NCBI GenBank assembly: GCA_030760725.1
Contig: JASWHV010000012.1
Coordinates: 34,565,652-34,629,651, forward strand
DNA length: 64,000 nt
Reading direction: 5' to 3'
Source: Neostapfia colusana
Taxonomy: Eukaryota; Streptophyta; Magnoliopsida; Poales; Poaceae
Position 1 is the first letter of the stretch; each line of letters begins with the position of its first letter. Positions 57,590-64,000 of the stretch are shown here, one piece after another. Below the pieces are notes generated by a model. That model was not told where the DNA came from and made no database searches. It saw only the letters and a program-made list of their open reading frames with translations. The position numbers and the translations under genes were made by a program.

Positions 57590-58232
57590 TCCAACCTTGG
57601 GCCAGCGCCTCACCACAAGTGGATGGAGAAGTCGATCAACTTCGACGCCACCGACTGCCCCAAGAACATGGCGGGCACCTTGCAGCTGCCACTTGTCTTC
57701 GCCCCCACCATCACCTACGTGAAACTCTACCACATCCTAATCGATGGTGTGGTGTCCCTCAACATCATCAGCCTTGCAGCTTTCAAGAAGATGCAGATCC
57801 CTATGTCCCAGCTCACTCCCTCACGTCCATTCTCAGGGGTGGGCCGGGACCTATCTTCCCGTGTGGTAGCATCTACCTCCCGGTGACATTCAGGACGTCT
57901 GAGAACTACTGCACGGAGAGCGTCGTCTTTGACATTACAGAGGTTAGCCTCCCTTCAATGCTGTCATCTGTAGGCCAGCCCTGTACCAATTCATGGCGGT
58001 AGCCCACTACGGCTACCTGGTCTTGAAGATGCCAACACTTGGAGGCATCCTCAAGATCCGTGTAGATCACACCGCCGTCTCAGCGCTGGAGAAGCTCCAA
58101 GCGTTGGCAGTGGCGCAGGAGGCCGCTTCCAGCTACGGTGAAGCTAGCTGGCCGACCCCATGCATGCGCCAGCGAGGGATGACATCTGCATCCCGCGTGC
58201 AACCCTCGGACGGTGAGGACGACCCCGTCTAG
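57590..58232 (+). pseudogene. E4 protease region
   Basis: About 57619-57830 reads KNMAGTLQLPLVFAPTITYV and then ILIDGVVSLNIISLAAFKKM. This is the aspartic protease of Tat elements, in which the usual motif is LIDGGA or LIDGGS; the Gly-Ala is replaced by Val-Val. A shift near 57830 and a second near 57990 break the rest (MAVAHYGYLVLKMPTLGGIL near 57993). A short acidic linker then leads to RT. The protease would process Gag and Pol but is not functional here. Confidence 0.75.
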
Positions 58233-59915
58233 GTCGTCCAAGTCGGCTCTGACACCGCCCAGACCACCCATATCGCCGGGGGACTGGGTGACAAATATGA
58301 AGACGCGCTCGTCGCCTTCCTCTGGGATAACATCGATGTGTTTGCATGGCAATCATCGGAGATTCCCGGGATCCCCTGGGAGGTGATTGAGCACCATGTG
58401 AAGATCTACCCCGACGCCAGGCCGGTACAAAAAAGCCTTGGAAGCAGTCCATCGAGTGGAAAGACTTCACCCGTGGATAAATCAAGAAGCCGCTCGACGC
58501 TGGCTTCATCCGAGAGGTCCACCATCCATGATGGTTGGCCAATCCTGGTGTCGTCTCCAAGGATGACGGGAAGCTTCGAATGTGCATCAACTACACCACT
58601 CTAAATAAGGCATGTCCAAAGGATCCATTTCCTCTCCCTCGTATAGACCAAATAGTGGATTCTACATCCGGCTGTGATCTACTGTGTTTCCTAAATGCTT
58701 ATTCAAGTTTTCACCAAATACTATGTCTAGGGAAGATGAAGAGCATACTGCCTTCATAACAGTAGATGGTCTATATTGTTATGTATCCATGCCTTTTGGT
58801 CTTAAGAATGGTCTTCCCACCTTTGTACGTGCTATGCATAAAACATTTGGAAATCTCATTCGCGACCTAGTTGAGGTGTATATCGATGAAATCGTTGTCA
58901 AGGTTAAGTCGCAAGCATCTTTGCTCGACAACCTAGCACTAGTCTTCGACAGGTTGCGTTCGACACACACGAAGTTGAACCCAGACAAATGTGTCTTCGG
59001 GGTCTCTGCCGGAAAGCTACTCGGTTATCTAGTCTCCCCGGGGAATCGAAGCTAACCCAGAAAAGATTAATGTAGTAGAACTAATGTGGCCACCTGCTCG
59101 CATCAAAGATGTGCAGAAGCTTACGGGACGATGGGCTGCACTCAGCCGGTTTATCTCTAGACTGGCTGAGCGGGCTCTCCCGTTCTTCAAGCTTCTGCAT
59201 AGGTCCGGACCATTTGTCTGGACCGAGGAGGCAGAAGAAGCGTTCCACAAGCTGAAGAAGTTCCAAACGACGCTACCACTCATGGTGGCCCCGGAACAAG
59301 GCGAGCCTCTACTCCTCTACATCGCTGCAACAACGAGGTCATGAGCATGGTTCTCGTCGTGGAGCGACCGGAACTCCAGCGAGCCCAAGTCCCATACGAG
59401 GCTCCTTCCGTCGGTCCAGAGTCCCAGGACTCAGACTCCGTAGGATACCCAAGGGACGGGGAGCCGGTCGGGTCCCAGTCAGCTGGACCTGACGACCAAT
59501 GCACATCCGGGTCCCAACTGCCAAGGTGCAGTCCCGGACCCGAGGGTCGAGGGCCCCAGAGTCCCAGACCTCTCCATGAGGACGCATTGAACCCCTCCGG
59601 GAGGGTCCGGACCATCCAGCATCCAGTCTACTTCATCAGTGAGGTCCTCCACGATGTTAAGACAAAATATCTAGAAGTGCACAAGCTGCTCTATGCAGTC
59701 CTTGTTGCGTCAAGAAAGCTACACCACTACTTTCAAGCTCACAAGATCTCAGTGGTCACCTCATACCCACTGAAAGTCATCCTCCACAGACTCAGTGCAA
59801 CTGCAAACATGGCGAAGTGGGTTGCTGAGCTAGCGGACTTCAAGCTGGACTTTTTGCGGTGCCATGCGGTGAAGAGTCAGGCGCTAGATGAATTCGTGGC
59901 AGAGTGGACACCACC
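58233..59915 (+). pseudogene. pol: E4 RT and first RNase H
   Basis: RT: FLWDNIDVFAWQSSEIPGIP (about 58320, frame-shifted), DDGKLRMCINYTTLNKACPK (58560-58620), GLYCYVSMPFGLKNGLPTFV (58770), VYIDEIVVK (58876-58902). Two catalytic positions have changed: FLNAYS has Asn at 58694-58696 where Asp is usual, and YVDD is YIDE (58879-58890). RNase H about 59090-59840: LTGRWAALSRFISRLAERAL, LHRSGPFVWTEEAEEAF, then VYFISEVLHDVKTKYLEVHK and HYFQAHKISVVTSYPLK. Between the last two lies a Pro/Ser/Gly-rich insert of about 80 codons (59370-59610). Frame breaks near 58740 and 59050-59340. Confidence 0.87.
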
Positions 59916-59974
59916 ACCGTGCCACCTAGGGCGCCAATGCATCGGTGAACCAGAGCCCAGAGCTCCAGTCTTCA

Positions 59975-60260
59975 CCGGGCCTCATTGGACCCTCTTCTTC
60001 GACGGCTCCTCGTGCAAGCAAGGTACCGGAGCGGGGGTACAACTCCTCACCCCGAATGGGGAGCAGTTCAAGTACATGGTGTGGCTAGACTACAGGGCTA
60101 CCAACAACATGGCGGAGTATGAGGCTCTCATCTTTGGGTTAAAAATCACGCTATCTCTCGGCGTCCAGCAGTTGTTGGTCAAGGGTGGTTCCCAGCTGAT
60201 CATCAAGCAAGTCAAGAGAGAATGTTGCTGCAATGACCACAGCTTGGAGCCTATCTCCTC
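59975..60260 (+). pseudogene. E4 second (archaeal-type) RNase H domain
   Basis: HWTLFFDGSSCKQGTGAGVQL (Asp at 60001-60003), NNMAEYEALIFGLKITLSLG (Glu at 60115-60117), VKGGSQLIIKQV. The third acidic residue, normally in GDSQL, is Gly (GGT at 60187-60189). This domain is the diagnostic extra RNase H of Tat elements, located between the connection segment and integrase. A frameshift follows near 60230, after which KDFHVSDQCHVPRANNTIAA continues the usual C-terminal segment in another frame. Confidence 0.88.
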
Positions 60261-60272
60261 CAAGTACAGAAG

Positions 60273-61784
60273 TTGGAGAAGGATTTCCATGTCTCGGATC
60301 AGTGCCATGTCCCTCGCGCCAACAACACAATCGCCGCTGACCTATCAACAAAGGCTTCCACCTGGGCTCCGGTGCCTGAGGGAGTCCTCGAAAGGAAGTT
60401 GCCGCAACCTACCGTCTGGCTTGCTAAACCAGATGAAGGGGGCGAGATCAGCACCTTGAAGCTGGCGGTCACGGCGGCCCTGCTACCATGGAGCCTGCTA
60501 AGGATCGTAAGCATCACCGGGGACTCCGTGCAACCCGGCGTTCAAGATCTAGAGGCTCAAGTAGGTCCCGACGCATGGATCACGGAGGTCCGATACTACT
60601 TCAAATACAATATCCTTCCCGATGAACATGTATCCGCTGAACAGATCATTCAGTTGGCTAAGAGATATGCGCTGGTAGAAGGGGATCTCTACCGATGTGA
60701 CGCCAATGGCGTCCTATTGCGATGCATAACCCGGGAGGAGGGATGCGAATTGCTCGCAGAGATCCATGGAGGCAAGTGTGGGAACCATGCATCTTCCCAC
60801 ACGCTTGTCGGTAAAGCCTTCTGGCATGGCTATTACTAGCCGACAGCTCTCCAGGATGTCGTCGAGCTGGTCAAGAGATGCAAGGCATGCCAGTTCCACG
60901 CCAAGCAGATCCACACACCGGTGCAAACGTTGCAGATGATCCCTCCCTCATGGCCCTTAGTTTTGTGGGGGTTGGACATCCTGGAGCCATTCCCTAGATC
61001 CGTCGGAGGGTACCGCTACCTCTACGTCGCCATATACAAGTTCACCAAGTGGCTGGAAGCTGCCCCCGCAGTAACAATCAACAAGCAGTCAGTAGTCAAG
61101 TTCATCAAATCAATCATCTGCTGGTTCGGGGTCCCGAACAGAATCATCACCGACAACGAGACCCAGTTCACCAGTGCAGTGTTTTAAGAGTACCACGAAG
61201 ACCTCGGCATCCAAGTTTGCTATTCTTCTGTTGCTCACCCAGAGAACAATGGTCAAGTCGAGAGAGCAAATGCCGAGATACTCAGGGGACTCAAGACGCG
61301 CACCTGCAACAGCTTGAAGAAGCATGGTGCGGATTGGGTAGACGAGCTTCCGTGTGCACTGTGGGCAAGCCGGTCGTCCCTCAGTCAGGCGATAGGGGAA
61401 ACACCCTTCTTATTGGTGTATGGGGCTGAGGCCGTCCTCCCCCTCGGAGATCACCATGGGATCCCCCGTGTCCAAGCGTACTATGAAGCCACGCAGGACC
61501 AACTCCAGCAAGAAGATATCGACCTTGTCAATGAGCGAAGGTGGCAAGCAGCTGCCCGAGATGCACGATACCGCAAGGCGCTCCGATGTTATCATCAGCG
61601 GTTCGTGCGGAGTAAACAGTTTGAGGTGGACAACCTGGTTCTTCACCGAATACTTTCTCGTGAAGGGGTGAACAAACTCTCCCCCTGCTGGGAGGGTCTC
61701 TTCCGAGTGACACAAGTGTGCCGCCCCGGGTGCGTCCGCCTAGCACGGAGGATGGGGTACCTCTACCCAATCCTTGGATCATAG
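60273..61784 (+). pseudogene. E4 integrase
   Basis: Connection segment, then the zinc region EIHGGKCGNHASSHTLVGKAFW...CKACQFHAKQ (60760-60905) with a TAG stop at 60837-60839. Core: LWGLDILEPFPRS (Asp at 60975-60977), RIITDNETQFTSAVF (second Asp, about 61149) followed by TAA at 61185-61187, and HPENNGQVERANAEIL (Glu, about 61260). A shift near 61280-61320 leads to the C-terminal part KKHGADWVDELPCALWASRS and ETPFLLVYGAEAVLPLGDHH, ending at 61784. It lacks a chromodomain, as expected for Tat. The three catalytic residues are present but the frame is broken. Confidence 0.88.
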
Positions 61785-63267
61785 AGCACCTCCGTAAGTT
61801 CTATCCTTATCACAATGGTAGGGCTCTTTTTTCTCTTCTAGGGTATCATAGAGTCTAGGAACAGCGCTAGGAACAGCTAAGCTCCGAGGTGTCCTGCTAC
61901 TCTTGTCATACGGAGCGGGTCGCTGCCTTCTTGTAAAGTTTGTCTCCTCCTATGAATGAACCTGATATGAGAAAAACTTATCATACCCTATGTGTACTTT
62001 TCCTTCAGTCTCTTTACATTACAGTTTATGCATTACTCTCGCATATCAACTGTATTATGGCTGTCCGGGGGTCATCCTACCTACTTCTCCTAGGTCTCGT
62101 GACGCTGGAAGGTCCCCTCGGTGAAAGGTTAACGTCCGCAGGAGGTCCAAGGCGTGGAGCATGCTTAGGCTGGTTCCGTACCCTAAGCCTGCCTGCTATG
62201 CCTCCCTAGAGCTACAACTGAGTACTTGAGGGCTGGATGTCACACACTTACAGACAAGGGAGTAATCAGACCGGGGCACCGCCCCTTTTATTTCTGTGCT
62301 TTCTTTTCCATACCTCTCTGGCCGTATGTCCAGTCACTTTTCCTTGCACTTACCCATCGCAGGAGTTGTGCCATCCTTCCGTAGATAGATCTGCTTGAGA
62401 TACCTGTGGTGTACCCAGGGTCCTTCGGTTATTTCCTTGCTCGGGGGCCCTATGACACCCGAATGGTCCCTCCCGTGAAAGGCTAATGCCAGCGTGAGGT
62501 CCAGGGTGTGTACTTGCTTAGCCTGGTTCCGTACCCTAAGCGTGCACACTCTGCCTCTCCAGTGCTGCAGCTAATTATTGGGGAGCCGTACGGCTCATAC
62601 CTTGGAGCAAAGTCGTAACCATAACCTGGATGCTCTCACACCGAATTGCCCAAGCCCCACAGCTCGGCTAAGGATTGTAAGCCACAACGAGACTAGGAGC
62701 AGGGAATTGTGGCCAGTGAGCAAGAATTACTCCTTCTCTATGCCATGTATGCAGGTCCGAAAAGGTCCTAGCTTCCTGTACCTCCCAGGGGGTCCGTCAC
62801 CGACGTTCTGCCTCTACCAATCTGCTTGGTAGGTGCGCCCCAACCTAAGGGCCACACCTACCAGGGGGCCATCACGGTGCACTACGCAGGCAGGACGTCG
62901 GGACCGCCACAGTGACAAGCAGAGAGTTCGAAGCTTCAACTACAATGAGCTAACAACACCATCAGGGCTTCCTCGGGACCTTGCGCTACTAAGGACCCGG
63001 GGAGACGAGCTAGCAATGCTGCCGGAGCCCCTTCGGGTCCCTGCGTTGCTAAGGACCCAAAGAAACCTGAAGAGACAGACTCATGACATTGGCAAAGAAG
63101 CTACCTACCTCGGCCAAGTCATACCGAGCCCTTGCGCTTCCAAGGACCCGAAGACGCACGTCAACAACTCAAGACATAAAAGACTGCAGCGAGCAAGTTT
63201 TTTATTCAAGAGGAAGCCCAGGCATACAAGGGAGCATACAAGGCGAGCCGGGAGACCTAAGAGCCTA
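61785..63267 (+). other. E4 3' non-coding region
   Basis: About 1.5 kb between integrase and the antisense ORF. A block GTGAAAGGYTAAYG...GGTCCARGGYGTG...TTAGSCTGGTTCCGTACCCTAAG occurs twice (about 62105-62200 and 62455-62550). A shorter motif, TTGCGCTACTAAGGACCC and variants, occurs three times (62977-63060 and 63130). Open frames here (for example 62833-63402) show no recognisable protein. Confidence 0.6.
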
Positions 63268-64000
63268 CTAGCGCTGGAACCTAGCAGCTACAAGCCAGGC
63301 AACCTCCTCCACAGCAGACTTAGTCACCTCCGACATCTCTGCACTGAGGCCCTGCGCCACTGGTTCCAAGAAGATGTTGGGGTCGCAGCTCCGGAAGCAT
63401 GAAAGCACATGCTCCGCCATCTGCTGAGAAAGAGCTTTGCCTTCACTTTCCAGCTGCTCCCCGACGACGTCCTCCAGTGCCAGCAGCTTGGCTCCGGCCG
63501 AGTCAAGAGCAGGAAGCACCTGACTTACCTCCTGCACCGGCTCAAACGCCGTCTCCGCCTGACCGAGGAAGTCCCAGACCTTCTCCGCCACGATGGCATG
63601 AGAAGCCAGGAGTTTCTCAACTGTCTTGGCGGTGGCGTCCAGCTCCCCCGACAGGTCCCTGCACGCTAAAACCTGCTCCTGAGCAGCCAGCTCTTCCTCC
63701 TTGGTAGCCAGCTCCGCAGTTTGGCAGTCCAGGGAGGCCTACTTGGTCGTGGCAGCGAGCTCCCGGTCGTAGACACCTGGGAGCCGCTTCCTTAGATGCT
63801 CCCGCTCCCCCTCATGGGTGGCCTGGCGGATGGAGTGGTCCCTCTATTTTGCCTGCACCTCCTGCTCCCGCCGGACAAGCATCTCTAGAAGCTCCTACAG
63901 AGCTGCAGTGCGCATCGGCGGCGGCATGGAGCTGCTTGGCCTCAGCTAGGACGTCCACCGCCATCTTATTGAGCTTCCCGACAGTGTCCCACTCCACGTC
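63268..64000 (-). pseudogene. Antisense coiled-coil ORF of E4, 5' end beyond window
   Basis: Reading - strand from 64000 gives one dominant frame with a shift near 63900 and two TAG stops (near 63845 and 63738), then an open stretch of 107 codons ending at 63268. The composition is Ala/Glu/Leu-rich with heptad character: EVQAK-RDHSIRQATHEGERE, AELATKEEELAAQEQVLACR, and GKALSQQMAEHVLSCFRSCD. The position after pol and the opposite strand match the extra antisense ORFs known from some Tat elements. Product function unknown. Confidence 0.7.

Larger units (their letters stand above)
54528..64000 (+). mobile_element. E4: Tat-lineage Ty3/gypsy element, 3' end beyond window
   Basis: 5' LTR, primer site, gag, protease, RT, RNase H, a second RNase H, integrase, a 3' non-coding region and an antisense ORF, in this order. 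The second (archaeal-type) RNase H between RNase H and integrase is the hallmark of the Tat lineage; antisense extra ORFs after pol are known in relatives such as maize Grande. The 3' LTR is not reached. Coding is full of stops and lost catalytic residues. Confidence 0.9.

Noticed and set aside
62833..63402. 189-codon + strand frame
   Set aside because: Crosses short repeats and overlaps the antisense coiled-coil ORF; no domain.

Overview
This is nuclear DNA from a grass (Poaceae), almost entirely made of nested, decaying LTR retrotransposons; I do not name a species. The grounds are three Ty3/gypsy chromoviruses with 3.4-3.8 kb LTRs, initiator-Met primer sites and an extra ORF ahead of gag (as described for rice RIRE3/RIRE8-type elements), a Tat-lineage element with a second RNase H and an antisense coiled-coil ORF, short Stowaway-like MITEs with CTCCCTCYGTTTC ends, and a CACTA transposon end. 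I see no intact host gene, no tRNA or rRNA gene and nothing prokaryotic.

Layout. 1-1215: broken chromovirus RT/RNase H on the + strand. 1452-2430: remnant of a gypsy-type LTR. 3613-30688: outer chromovirus E1 on the - strand, flanked by GATAT duplications. It is split inside its RT codons by chromovirus E2 (9760-24651, + strand, ATACC duplications). 30977-31461: a long inverted repeat. 31836-45535: chromovirus E3 (- strand, TAGAT duplications), with a CACTA end lodged in its gag. 46132-47286: an F-box/LRR gene remnant cut by a 337-bp LTR-like insertion. 47691-50630: a solo LTR of a fourth chromovirus family. 50631-54527: AT-rich DNA with two related MITEs and a perfect 223-bp tandem duplication. 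54528-64000: a Tat-lineage element (+ strand) running off the window.

Relative ages by eye from LTR pairs: E2 is youngest (about 4 differences in the first 210 bases), E1 slightly older (about 7 in 255) and E3 much older (about 22 in 225). This agrees with the nesting order of E2 in E1. All polyproteins are disabled by stops, frameshifts or lost catalytic residues; many stops in E3 look like C-to-T changes at CG or CHG sites, as expected of methylated heterochromatin.

The most unusual signal is inside the LTRs. All four chromovirus LTR families (E1, E2, E3, solo) carry the same gene-like architecture: a short acidic exon of 66-81 nt preceded by a 3' splice site and followed by a splice donor (AG|GCAAG in three families), an intron of about 0.9-1.35 kb, then a short terminal exon with a stop codon. 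Both introns are phase 1 in all four families. A hairpin TGAGTAC...GTACTCA lies 23-35 nt upstream of the terminal exon and shows a compensatory variant in E2. This looks like a small spliced gene, or a regulatory splicing unit, contained in the LTR and separate from gag-pol.
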